Origin: Desulfobacula sp.
Lineage (GTDB): Bacteria > Desulfobacterota > Desulfobacteria > Desulfobacterales > Desulfobacteraceae
Assembly (NCBI GenBank): GCA_011390085.1
Contig: JAABTB010000143.1
Span: 1-6,305 of the forward strand
Length of the DNA: 6,305 bases
Reading direction: 5' to 3'
Positions 1 through 6,228 of this stretch are shown here, in pieces. Positions within the stretch are counted from its first letter, which is position 1; each line of letters starts with the position of its first letter. A model generated the notes under the pieces. It was not told the DNA's origin. It searched no databases and saw only the letters and a program-made list of their open reading frames with translations. The position numbers and the translations under genes were made by a program.

Positions 1-593
1 TCACCACATTCGGTTTCCAGGCAGGCATGCTCCTGCCGGGACAAATCAACGGCATATTCAACAATGGCGTCACATTCTTCAAAGGCTTCAAGCCCTTTTC
101 CCGACACCAGTTGCCCTGAAAGCAGGCAGTTGCCGCCCGGATGGGCTGGATGGATCAGGGGAGCGCCGTCCTTAAGGGCTTCTGCCACGGTAAAAATGCC
201 GGGGAGGGCCTCATATTCAAAGGAGATCAATGCCAGGGCCGTTTCCAATGCCTTGGGGGTTTGGGCAATGACCAGAGCCAGGGCATCCCCACAATGGCGG
301 ATCCTGTCATCCACCAGCACGGGCTGGTCCTTTTGGATCACGCCCTGGCGGTTGGAGCCGTTGACATCCTTATGGGTCAGGATTTTTTTGACGCCGGGGA
401 CCTGGGCGGCAGCTTCCGTGGAAACGGATATCAACCGGCCATGGGGGATACCCGCCCGCCTGACCCCTGCCCACAGGTGACGGGGCCCGTAATAGTCGGC
501 GGCAAATTTTTCATGTCCCATCACCTTGTTCAGAGCATCCGGTCTTGCCTGGGATGCGCCCACCGATGGGGATGTCTTGGATATCAGATTCAT
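1..593 (-). CDS. Xanthine dehydrogenase/aldehyde oxidase-family molybdopterin-binding subunit, N-terminal part (runs off left edge)
   Basis: The minus strand reads open from an ATG at 593-591 to the window edge (197 codons, no stop). The protein begins MNLISKTSPSVGASQARPDA. Residues about 26-133 match the a/b hammerhead domain of molybdenum hydroxylase large subunits: GHEKFAADYYGP near residue 26, then VDDRIRHCGDALALVIA (94-110) and FEYEALPG (125-132). The stretch RQEHACLETECG (186-197) is the usual junction into the molybdopterin-binding domain, which lies off the window with the catalytic residues. Family members hydroxylate purines, aldehydes or aromatic acyl-CoAs in the cytoplasm using Mo-cofactor, [2Fe-2S] and FAD. 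There is no N-terminal ferredoxin-like domain, so this is a separate Mo subunit; partner subunits are expected elsewhere, possibly just downstream. AAGGA at 598-602 precedes the ATG by 4 nt. Xanthine dehydrogenase, aldehyde oxidoreductase and 4-hydroxybenzoyl-CoA reductase cannot be told apart here. Confidence 0.9.
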   Translation of the reverse strand, partial: MNLISKTSPSVGASQARPDALNKVMGHEKFAADYYGPRHLWAGVRRAGIPHGRLISVSTEAAAQVPGVKKILTHKDVNGSNRQGVIQKDQPVLVDDRIRHCGDALALVIAQTPKALETALALISFEYEALPGIFTVAEALKDGAPLIHPAHPGGNCLLSGQLVSGKGLEAFEECDAIVEYAVDLSRQEHACLETECG

Positions 594-616
594 TTTGTCC
601 TTTGGTGTTCAACCAT
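590..616 (-). CDS. Possible 8-codon leader ORF coupled to the molybdenum hydroxylase gene
   Basis: In the leader of the Mo-hydroxylase gene, an ATG at 616-614 opens a frame encoding MVEHQRTK. Its TGA stop (592-590) overlaps the hydroxylase ATG as ATGA. An AGGAGG (628-633, read on the minus strand) lies 11 nt upstream. The start codon sits in a small dyad, GTTCA at 607-611 and TGAAC at 616-620. The layout resembles translational coupling, but the peptide is very short, has no recognisable run of regulatory codons and could be chance. Confidence 0.25.
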   Translation of the reverse strand: MVEHQRTK

Positions 617-681
617 GAACTCCCCGGCCTCCTGCCTAAAAATCCGAAATAAATAAAGTTTTTTACATAAAACCGGAATAA

Positions 682-710
682 ATTATCCCCCCAAGCTTTG
701 GCCTTGTCAA
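682..710 (-). promoter_or_regulatory. Sigma70-type promoter of the molybdenum hydroxylase gene
   Basis: Read on the minus strand, TTGACA (710-705) is followed after exactly 17 nt by GATAAT (687-682). That is a perfect -35 box and a 5/6 -10 box at optimal spacing. Transcription would start near 675, giving a leader of about 80 nt before the ATG at 593. The spacer contains a short CCAA-N3-TTGG dyad (691-701) and a run of six G. The promoter points only into the hydroxylase gene, which implies that gene is transcribed independently of the MFS gene upstream. Confidence 0.8.
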
Positions 711-745
711 TGAATTACTGTATCGCTTTATTATTATTTGCAAAC

Positions 746-780
746 ATTGCATTCCTGCACTCTTTCGATGCTTATGCAAT
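746..780. repeat. Inverted repeat ATTGCAT-N21-ATGCAAT upstream of the hydroxylase promoter
   Basis: ATTGCAT (746-752) and ATGCAAT (774-780) form a perfect 7-bp inverted repeat. A nested pair, GCA (757-759) and TGC (769-771), lies inside it. A second, perfect 8-nt palindrome, TTTGCAAA, sits beside it at 737-744. The block lies about 27-70 nt upstream of the -35 box, or roughly -62 to -105 from the inferred transcription start. That is where an activator or upstream operator would bind. The 21-nt loop and the lack of a following T run in either direction argue against a simple terminator. A binding function is inference. Confidence 0.4.
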
Positions 781-833
781 ATCCGAGTTATTTTCTTGAT
801 GGATAACTATTTGAAACCATATATAATAATTGT

Positions 834-2165
834 TTAAAAATCTCTTTTGCGGAGTCGGAAAATATAGATCAGCACCAAGAGGCAGAACCACAGGGCAAAG
901 GTGACGGGAAACCAGGAAAAGGTCTGGATAAAGACCTGGTTTTCAAGGTCCGGGCCGGAGATGCCGTGTTTCTGTGTTTTTAACACAAGGGCATACAAGA
1001 CCCCCAGGACCCCGTAAGATATGTTATAGGCCAGGCCCTTGAAACTGAGGACCGTGGCCCTCTGGTCCGAGGAAGCCAGTTGGTTGATATAAAAGCTGAC
1101 AAAAAATCCGGTAAAATACATGGCGCTGAAGGTCATCAGGGCCGGGATCAGTCCATAATAGGGCCAGAAAAAACTCATACCGGCGAGCCCGGCAAAGGTC
1201 ATGAGCGCCGTGACCCAGAGGGCGAATGAGGGGCTGTGTTTATCCGTGATGGTTTTGGCCAGTTTGGGAATCACCATCCCCAGCAGGGCAACAAAGGACC
1301 CGATGAGGCCGAAACCCGATTCAGGCAGATGGATCATCCTGTAATACTGACTGGCCAGGGTGATGACCATGCGGATGAGGCCGTCAAAGAGCATGCCGAA
1401 AAGGATGACGGAAAGGGCAAAGGGGGTTTTGGAAATCCAGAGCCCGGCCTTGAGGGTCAGGCTGAAGGCCTTTCGGACCTGGGACAGGTCAAGGCCGGGG
1501 GAAGCGGTCTTGCCGCCCGGGTCTTTCATTTTCAGGGTAGTGACCAGGGCTCCGCAGGCCAGGAGAAAGGTCAGGTAAAGGGGAAACCTCAGGGTGATTT
1601 CTTTGGTCAGGGTGATCTCAATTCCTGAAAACCGGCACACGGCTTCAACAAGGGTATGATCGTAAACGGCGGCCCCAAGGGTCATGGCAATGATAAATCC
1701 CAGGGATTGAAACCGCATCAGGACCTCAAGAACCCTTCCCCACTGGTCTTTCATGCCCTTTTCAGCCAGGGAGTCATAGGCCAGGGCCTCATCTGCACCG
1801 CTGGCGGCGGCCTCGGCCAGGCCGCTGAATATCCGGTTGACCAGGAAAACCAGGAAAATGAAATCAGGGCCGGTGTTGGGAACAAAACTGATCATGCCGA
1901 TCTCCAAAACCATGATGCATGAGGCAAAGACGAGCAGGCGTTTCCGGCCCACGACATCGGCCAGGGCCCCGGATGGGACCTCGGCAAGGACTATGGTGGC
2001 GGCCCACACGGCGTTGAGGATGGAAAACTGGGCCACGGTCAGCCCGAAATCCAGGAACAGGATGGTAAAGACCGGATAATAGAACCTTGAATTAAACAAT
2101 ACCCGGAAGGCGATGAACAGGCGGATATTGGGGATGGAAAAGGGGGAAGTCTCGGATTTGTTCAA
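834..2165 (-). CDS. MFS transporter (443 aa, TTG start preferred)
   Basis: This is a major facilitator superfamily secondary carrier in the inner membrane. Starting at TTG 2165-2163 it has 443 residues, typical for a 12-helix MFS protein, with hydrophobic helices from about residue 14 to 436. The helix 2-3 loop carries signature motif A as GALADVVGRKR (66-76). SGADEALAYDSL (122-133) follows in the N-terminal half, and a QRATVLSF stretch (368-375) in the C-terminal half resembles patterns seen in many bacterial MFS proteins. The substrate is unknown. TTG was chosen because GGAGG (2174-2178) lies 8 nt upstream. In-frame ATGs at 2201 (MKKKNPIPEG, 455 aa) and 2213 lack a visible ribosome-binding site but remain possible. 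The frame is open further upstream to 2420, but that part overlaps the divergent radical SAM gene and its composition is not protein-like. The gene is divergent from the radical SAM operon and lies upstream of the hydroxylase gene in the same orientation. No clear terminator was found after its TAA. Confidence 0.9.
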   Translation of the reverse strand: MNKSETSPFSIPNIRLFIAFRVLFNSRFYYPVFTILFLDFGLTVAQFSILNAVWAATIVLAEVPSGALADVVGRKRLLVFASCIMVLEIGMISFVPNTGPDFIFLVFLVNRIFSGLAEAAASGADEALAYDSLAEKGMKDQWGRVLEVLMRFQSLGFIIAMTLGAAVYDHTLVEAVCRFSGIEITLTKEITLRFPLYLTFLLACGALVTTLKMKDPGGKTASPGLDLSQVRKAFSLTLKAGLWISKTPFALSVILFGMLFDGLIRMVITLASQYYRMIHLPESGFGLIGSFVALLGMVIPKLAKTITDKHSPSFALWVTALMTFAGLAGMSFFWPYYGLIPALMTFSAMYFTGFFVSFYINQLASSDQRATVLSFKGLAYNISYGVLGVLYALVLKTQKHGISGPDLENQVFIQTFSWFPVTFALWFCLLVLIYIFRLRKRDF

Positions 2166-2173
2166 GGCGGATC

Positions 2174-2178
2174 CCTCC
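2174..2178 (-). promoter_or_regulatory. Ribosome-binding site supporting the TTG start of the MFS gene
   Basis: Read on the minus strand this is GGAGG, 8 nt before the TTG at 2165-2163. It is the only strong Shine-Dalgarno match near any in-frame start of this gene; the ATGs at 2201 and 2213 have none. It therefore favours a TTG start, though conserved N-terminal extensions in homologues could overrule it. Confidence 0.55.
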
Positions 2179-2350
2179 GGTATGGGGTTTTTCTTTTTCA
2201 TGGGGAAGAGCATAGAGCATTTGAACGGATTTTTAAAGGGGAATTCCCAGGGGGCGGTATCCTGGCTTTGATCCCCCCTTTTTGACCTTTGATATTTTGA
2301 TGGGGGCCTTGCCTTAAGCCCGGGGAGCTGATAAACACCTTTTGAACACA

Positions 2351-2357
2351 AAAGGAG
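2351..2357 (+). promoter_or_regulatory. Ribosome-binding site fixing the radical SAM start
   Basis: AAAGGAG ends 8 nt before the ATG at 2366. An in-frame TTG at 2342 lies upstream of this site and so cannot use it. The 8 extra residues from that TTG are also not part of the conserved fold. The ATG at 2366 is therefore the start. Confidence 0.8.
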
Positions 2358-2365
2358 AATCCTGG

Positions 2366-3931
2366 ATGAAAATAGCCCTGATCGCCCCGCCCTACCCCCT
2401 GGAAGAGATCCCGTCACCACCCCTGGGCCTGACCTATATTGCCGCTGTGTGTGAGGCCGCCGGAGCCGAGGTCAGAATTTTGGATTATATTGTCCGGGGA
2501 TATTCGGAAGCCAAGATCAAAGCCGAGCTTAAGGCCTTTGGCCCGGATGTGGTGGGGACCAACAGTGTCACGATGAATTTTAAACGGGCCGCCGGGATAC
2601 TGAGAACCGTCAAACAGGCTGATCCGGGGGTGATCACCCTCATGGGAGGCCCCCATGTGTCCTTTGACAGCGAGGCCGTCCTGACCCTTTACCCGGAAAT
2701 CGACATCATCATCAAAGGCGAGGGGGAAGCCACCCTTGCCGAGCTTCTGGGTGTTATCCATGACCGGGCGGCCTGGCCCGGAGTCCTGGGCATCGCCTTC
2801 CGGGAAAATGGCCGGATCATCGCCACCGGGCCCCGTCCCCTGATTCAGGATCTGGACGCCCTGCCGAGACCGGCCCGTCATCTTTTGCCCATGGCCCGGT
2901 ACCAGGCCCTGGGCTACCCGGTCAGCATCATCACCAGCCGGGGATGCCCCAACCAGTGCATTTTCTGTCTGGGCCGCCGCATGGTGGGGCAAAAGGTGAG
3001 GTTCCGCTCCCCCACCTTGATTGCCGATGAAGTCCAGGACCTGATCGCCATGGGCAGCTCCTATATCAATATTGCCGATGACCTGTTTACGGCCAGTAAA
3101 CCCAGGGTCCGGGCTCTGTGCAACGAATTTTTGAAACGGAATCTGGATGTTCATTGGAGCGCTTTTTCACGGGTGAACACCGTTGATGTGGAAACCCTGA
3201 GCCTCATGAAAAGCGCAGGCTGCCATTCCGTGAGTTTCGGCATTGAATCCGGAAACCCGGAGATGCTCAAACGGGTGAAAAAGGGGATCACCATTGACCA
3301 GGCCAGAAAAGCGGCCAGGGCCTGCCAGGAGGCCGGGATCAGAGGGCATGCCTCCTTTATGGTGGGCCTTCCCGGTGAAAATTTCGAGACCATGCAGGAC
3401 TCCCGTGCCCTTCAGAATGAGCTGGGCATCGAATCGGCCTACCATTTCCTGGCTCCCTTTCCTGGAACCGAGGTCCGGGAGAAGATTGCCGATTATGACC
3501 TGGAAATCCTCACCCAGGACTGGGATCAGTACAACGCCAATAAGTCCATTGTCAGGACCTCGGCCCTTTCGGCCAAGGACATGGATGATTTTGTTCACGG
3601 GGCCCACGGCCGGGTGGAGGAATCCTGGGAAGCCCTGAAGCAGAAATATGCGGACAAGGCCGCCACTCCCGAAGAACAGATGCAGGTGGGCGGTTTTTAT
3701 CGCATGGAGATGATTTTCAAGCTCCTTAGCCAGGATGTGATTGAGGACTATTCCGTCTACCCTTTAAATAAGGATACGGCCCTGGAATCCCTCTGCAAAA
3801 CAATTTCAGACCTCACCGGGCTTGACCGGGAATTTGTTGAATTCAATATAACGGATCTTATCGGCAAGGGATATATCCGGGCTGTGGAGAACCGGGGGGA
3901 AACCTGTTTTTCCTGGGCCCATCACGTTTAA
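2366..3931 (+). CDS. B12-binding-domain radical SAM protein (521 aa)
   Basis: The protein opens MKIALIAPPYP with PPLGLTYIAAV (18-28), typical of the N-terminal cobalamin-binding Rossmann domain (about 1-140); MGGPH (93-97) and IIKGEGEATL (115-124) belong to it. The radical SAM core (about 185-400) carries CPNQCIFC with C194, C198 and C201 as the CxxxCxxC [4Fe-4S] ligands. It also has IADDLFT (236-242), FGIESG (291-296) and VGLPGE (333-338). Residues about 430-521 form a C-terminal domain that looks winged-helix-like. The family includes cobalamin-dependent methylases and cyclases that use a 5'-deoxyadenosyl radical in the cytoplasm; the actual reaction here is unknown. The position of the DxHxxG cobalamin motif reads D40-Y-I-V-R-G45, without the histidine, as in many radical SAM B12 proteins. 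The gene ends in tandem stops (TAATAA) and is first in a likely operon with two transporters. No precursor-peptide gene is present. Confidence 0.92.
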   Translation: MKIALIAPPYPLEEIPSPPLGLTYIAAVCEAAGAEVRILDYIVRGYSEAKIKAELKAFGPDVVGTNSVTMNFKRAAGILRTVKQADPGVITLMGGPHVSFDSEAVLTLYPEIDIIIKGEGEATLAELLGVIHDRAAWPGVLGIAFRENGRIIATGPRPLIQDLDALPRPARHLLPMARYQALGYPVSIITSRGCPNQCIFCLGRRMVGQKVRFRSPTLIADEVQDLIAMGSSYINIADDLFTASKPRVRALCNEFLKRNLDVHWSAFSRVNTVDVETLSLMKSAGCHSVSFGIESGNPEMLKRVKKGITIDQARKAARACQEAGIRGHASFMVGLPGENFETMQDSRALQNELGIESAYHFLAPFPGTEVREKIADYDLEILTQDWDQYNANKSIVRTSALSAKDMDDFVHGAHGRVEESWEALKQKYADKAATPEEQMQVGGFYRMEMIFKLLSQDVIEDYSVYPLNKDTALESLCKTISDLTGLDREFVEFNITDLIGKGYIRAVENRGETCFSWAHHV

Positions 3932-3950
3932 TAAGAGGAGTACCCGGCCC

Positions 3951-5276
3951 ATGACGATTCATATGCCAGAGATTCATAAGCCCCCGGTTCATGAACCGGG
4001 TGAGCCTCCCCTGGCTCTGGCCTGGCTGATCTGGGGGCTGGGCGCCCTGTTTTACCTGGCCGGTTTTTTTCAGCGGGTGGCGCCGGCGGTCATGACCGAA
4101 GAACTGATGCGGGATTTCCACATCTCGGCCTCGGGGCTGGGCCATCTGTCCGGGCTGTATTTCTACGCCTATGTGGCCATGCAGATCCCCACCGGCATCC
4201 TGGCGGACACCCTGGGCCCCCGGAAGCTCCTGACGGCCGGGTGTCTTGTGGCGGGTCTCGGGACCCTTTTGTTTGCCCTGTCTCCCGGCTTTGCCGGGGC
4301 CGGGCTGGGGCGGCTTTTCATCGGCGGGTCCGTGGCCGTGGCCTTTGTGGGGCTGCTCAAGCTGGCTTCTTCCTGGTTTCCCAAAAAATTCTATGCCTTT
4401 GTGGCGGGCAATGCCTTGTCCATCGGGCTCATGGGTGCAGTCTTCGCCGGGCCTCCCCTGCGGTTTTTAATGGATATCTTTCCCTGGCGCGGCGTGATCA
4501 GTGTCACGGGCGGGATGACCCTGGTTCTGGGCGGGGCCGTCTGGCTGGTGGTCCGGGACCGGCCCGAGGAAAAAGGGTATAAGGGATTTGTCCCCGGGAT
4601 ACCCCGGCAGGCATCCTTATCCCTGAAAAGCATCGGGCAAGGCTTTGCCCAGGTGGGCCGATACCGGAATACCCGGCTTTTGTTTATCATTCCCGGTGGG
4701 ATCGTGGGCTGCATCCTGACCTTTTCCGGTCTCTGGGGGGTGCCCTATCTGGTGTCGGCTTATGGTTTCAGCCCTGCCCGGGCCGCGGGTCTGACCTCGG
4801 TCCTGCTGGTGGGCTGGGCCCTGGGGGGACCGTTTTTCGGGTGGCTCTCCGACCGGACGGGGAAGCGAAAACCCCTGTATATGGCCGGGACCCTGGGGTT
4901 GGCGTCGGGATGGATGCTGATCCTCTTTGTCCAGGGTCTTTCCTTTTTTCAACTGGCGGCCATCCTGTTTACCACCGGATTTTTATCCGGGTGCATGATC
5001 ATCGGTTTTGCCTTTGTTAAGGAATCGGTTCCCCTGTCCCTGTCCGGAACCGTGTCCGGGTTGACCAATATGGGGGTCATGATGGGTCCCATGGTTCTTC
5101 AGCCCGTGGTGGGCAAGATCCTGGACCTCAACTGGTCCGGCCAAATGGCCGACGGGGTCCGGCTGTATTCCGTCCATGCCTATGAATACGGGTTTATCCC
5201 CATGATCGGATGGGTCTGTTTGTCCCTTGTGCTGCTGGTGTTTACCAAAGAAACCCATTGCAGCCAACTGGCGTGA
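3951..5276 (+). CDS. MFS transporter (441 aa), second gene of the operon
   Basis: This inner-membrane MFS carrier has about 12 hydrophobic segments between residues 22 and 432. After a short hydrophilic N-terminus rich in His and Pro, LAWLIWGLGALFYLAGFFQR (23-42) forms helix 1. Motif A is clear in both halves: GILADTLGPRKLL (82-94) after helix 2 and GWLSDRTGKRK (297-307) after helix 8. Charged SGADEALAYD-type sequence found in the divergent MFS is absent, so the two are not recent duplicates. The pattern of FFQRVAPAVM, followed by AYVAMQIPTG, resembles the broad group containing sugar-phosphate and organic-anion permeases. That is a resemblance only; the substrate is unknown. GAGGAG (3935-3940) lies 10 nt before the ATG; an in-frame ATG at 3963 is less well placed. 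It follows the radical SAM gene by 19 nt and is probably co-transcribed with it. Confidence 0.9.
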   Translation: MTIHMPEIHKPPVHEPGEPPLALAWLIWGLGALFYLAGFFQRVAPAVMTEELMRDFHISASGLGHLSGLYFYAYVAMQIPTGILADTLGPRKLLTAGCLVAGLGTLLFALSPGFAGAGLGRLFIGGSVAVAFVGLLKLASSWFPKKFYAFVAGNALSIGLMGAVFAGPPLRFLMDIFPWRGVISVTGGMTLVLGGAVWLVVRDRPEEKGYKGFVPGIPRQASLSLKSIGQGFAQVGRYRNTRLLFIIPGGIVGCILTFSGLWGVPYLVSAYGFSPARAAGLTSVLLVGWALGGPFFGWLSDRTGKRKPLYMAGTLGLASGWMLILFVQGLSFFQLAAILFTTGFLSGCMIIGFAFVKESVPLSLSGTVSGLTNMGVMMGPMVLQPVVGKILDLNWSGQMADGVRLYSVHAYEYGFIPMIGWVCLSLVLLVFTKETHCSQLA

Positions 5277-5281
5277 AATTC

Positions 5282-5287
5282 AGGAGG
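5282..5287 (+). promoter_or_regulatory. Ribosome-binding site fixing the EamA transporter start
   Basis: AGGAGG lies 8 nt before the ATG at 5296. The reading frame stays open upstream into the preceding MFS gene (to 5227), but this site and the Cys/Trp-rich composition of the extension favour 5296. A GTG directly before the ATG (5293) is an alternative that adds one residue. Confidence 0.8.
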
Positions 5288-5295
5288 AATCAGTG

Positions 5296-6210
5296 ATGAA
5301 AAACATAGGGGGCTCGCCCCGTCAGCTTTATTTTTTCATGGCCCTTCATGTGCTTTTTGCTGCCGGCACCTTTGTTTTCAGTAAGGCGGCGACCCTCAGT
5401 TTTGCAGATCCCTTTATCCTGACCGTCTGCCGGGGGCTTGGGTGTGCAGCCCTGTTTCTATTGTTCACGGGCTGGAAAATCCCGTTGCCTGATTTTTCCC
5501 TGAAAGAATGGGCAAGGCTCCTGGTGCTTGGGATCCTCCTGGTGCCCCTGAACCAGTATTGCTTTTTAAAAGGCCTTCAACTGAGCGTTCCCGGCCATTC
5601 GGCCCTTCTCTATGCCATGACTCCCCTGGGGGTGCTGCTTCTGTCGGCCGGTCTTTCCCGAAAAATGCCGTCTTTTCCCAAGCTTTTCGGGGTCTGCCTC
5701 GCCTTTTTCGGGGTGATCATTGTATTGCGGCCCTGGGAATCCGGGGCTGAGGTGAGCGAGCTGAGAAGCGGGGATTTCTGGCTGATCCTGGCGGTGCTCA
5801 GTTGGATTGTCTATACGATCCTGGCCAAGGAGATCTGCCGGAAAAAGAATGCCGTGGTAGTGACGGCCTGGAGCCTGATCCTCGGGGTCATCGTCATTCT
5901 GCCCCCGGCGGTTCCCGCCCTGCAAAGATTTGATTTTTCAGCCGTATCAACGGCCGGATGGCTGGGGTTGGTCTATATGGTGCTGATCACCAGCACGGCC
6001 ATGATGATCATGTGGAATGTCCTGTTAAAATACCTCACCCCGGTCCAGGTGGCCATCACCACCAATGCCCAGCCGCCGGCAACCACCCTTTTGGCTGCCG
6101 TCATGGCGGCGGCTGGCTTTCTTCCGGGCGATCAGGACCTGGGACTCCTGTTTTTTCTGGGGATGATCCTCTCCCTGTCCGGTGTCATCATTATTCAAAA
6201 ATCCAGATAA
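5296..6210 (+). CDS. EamA/DMT-family transporter (304 aa), third gene of the operon
   Basis: The 304-residue length and about 10 hydrophobic segments match the drug/metabolite transporter superfamily, built from two tandem EamA repeats (about residues 12-145 and 160-300). Repeat 1 has AGTFVFSKAA (23-32), HSALLYAMTPLGVLLLSA (101-118) and a closing helix FGVCLAFFGVIIVL (131-144). Repeat 2 has WLILAVLSWIVYTILAKE (162-179), the matching proline segment TTNAQPPATTLLAAV (255-269) and a closing helix LGMILSLSGVIII (288-300). The sequence ends in a short basic tail, QKSR. Known members often export amino acids, nucleosides or other metabolites, so export is a reasonable guess, but the substrate cannot be read. 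It begins 19 nt after the MFS stop codon and is the last gene of the operon; the next gene converges on it. Confidence 0.9.
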   Translation: MKNIGGSPRQLYFFMALHVLFAAGTFVFSKAATLSFADPFILTVCRGLGCAALFLLFTGWKIPLPDFSLKEWARLLVLGILLVPLNQYCFLKGLQLSVPGHSALLYAMTPLGVLLLSAGLSRKMPSFPKLFGVCLAFFGVIIVLRPWESGAEVSELRSGDFWLILAVLSWIVYTILAKEICRKKNAVVVTAWSLILGVIVILPPAVPALQRFDFSAVSTAGWLGLVYMVLITSTAMMIMWNVLLKYLTPVQVAITTNAQPPATTLLAAVMAAAGFLPGDQDLGLLFFLGMILSLSGVIIIQKSR

Positions 6211-6228
6211 ACCAGTTTTTTCAATTCT

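Larger units (their letters stand above)
2166..2365. promoter_or_regulatory. Divergent intergenic region between the MFS gene and the radical SAM operon
   Basis: This 200-bp interval must hold the start signals of both divergent units. On the plus strand the best, weak, candidate is TTGCCT (2309-2314), 17 nt, then TAAACA (2332-2337) with a TG one base before the hexamer (2329-2330). On the minus strand a weak candidate is TTAAGG (2317-2312), 17 nt, then TATCAA (2294-2289). Neither is convincing alone. A perfect 10-bp palindrome GGGAATTCCC lies at 2239-2248 and could be an operator or chance. No riboswitch-like fold was recognised. Confidence 0.35.

Noticed and set aside
64..656. Two overlapping plus-strand ORFs (64-480 and 141-656)
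   Set aside because: Both lie opposite the molybdenum hydroxylase coding region, whose protein matches its family well. Their translations look like no known fold, and the second runs on into the hydroxylase leader.
594..676. Riboswitch, such as a molybdenum-cofactor RNA, in the hydroxylase leader
   Set aside because: The leader is about 80 nt, AT-rich in its first half, and shows no multi-stem fold or conserved elements that I recognise.
1236..2079. Plus-strand ORFs opposite the minus-strand MFS gene
   Set aside because: They are low-complexity, Gly/Gln/Arg-rich translations antisense to a well-supported membrane protein.
2414..3154. Long minus-strand ORF (246 codons) inside the radical SAM gene
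   Set aside because: It is antisense to a clear family member, has a Gly/Asp/His/Gln-rich composition with no recognisable domain, and has no ribosome-binding site or promoter. It is a by-product of the GC-rich codon use of the real gene.
2366..3931. Assignment as a hopanoid methylase or BchE-type cyclase
   Set aside because: The length and domain order fit loosely, but the C-terminal part does not resemble those enzymes and there are no hopanoid or bacteriochlorophyll genes nearby.
3951..5276. Assignment of a specific substrate (sugar phosphate or amino acid) to the second MFS
   Set aside because: Only general MFS motifs are visible; helix 1-2 resemblance to known permease groups is not enough for a substrate call.
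6197..6221. A5/T6 pair around the end of the EamA gene as a possible terminator
   Set aside because: AAAAA (6197-6201) and TTTTTT (6216-6221) could pair, but there is no GC stem and the loop is long. It is too weak to call an intrinsic terminator.
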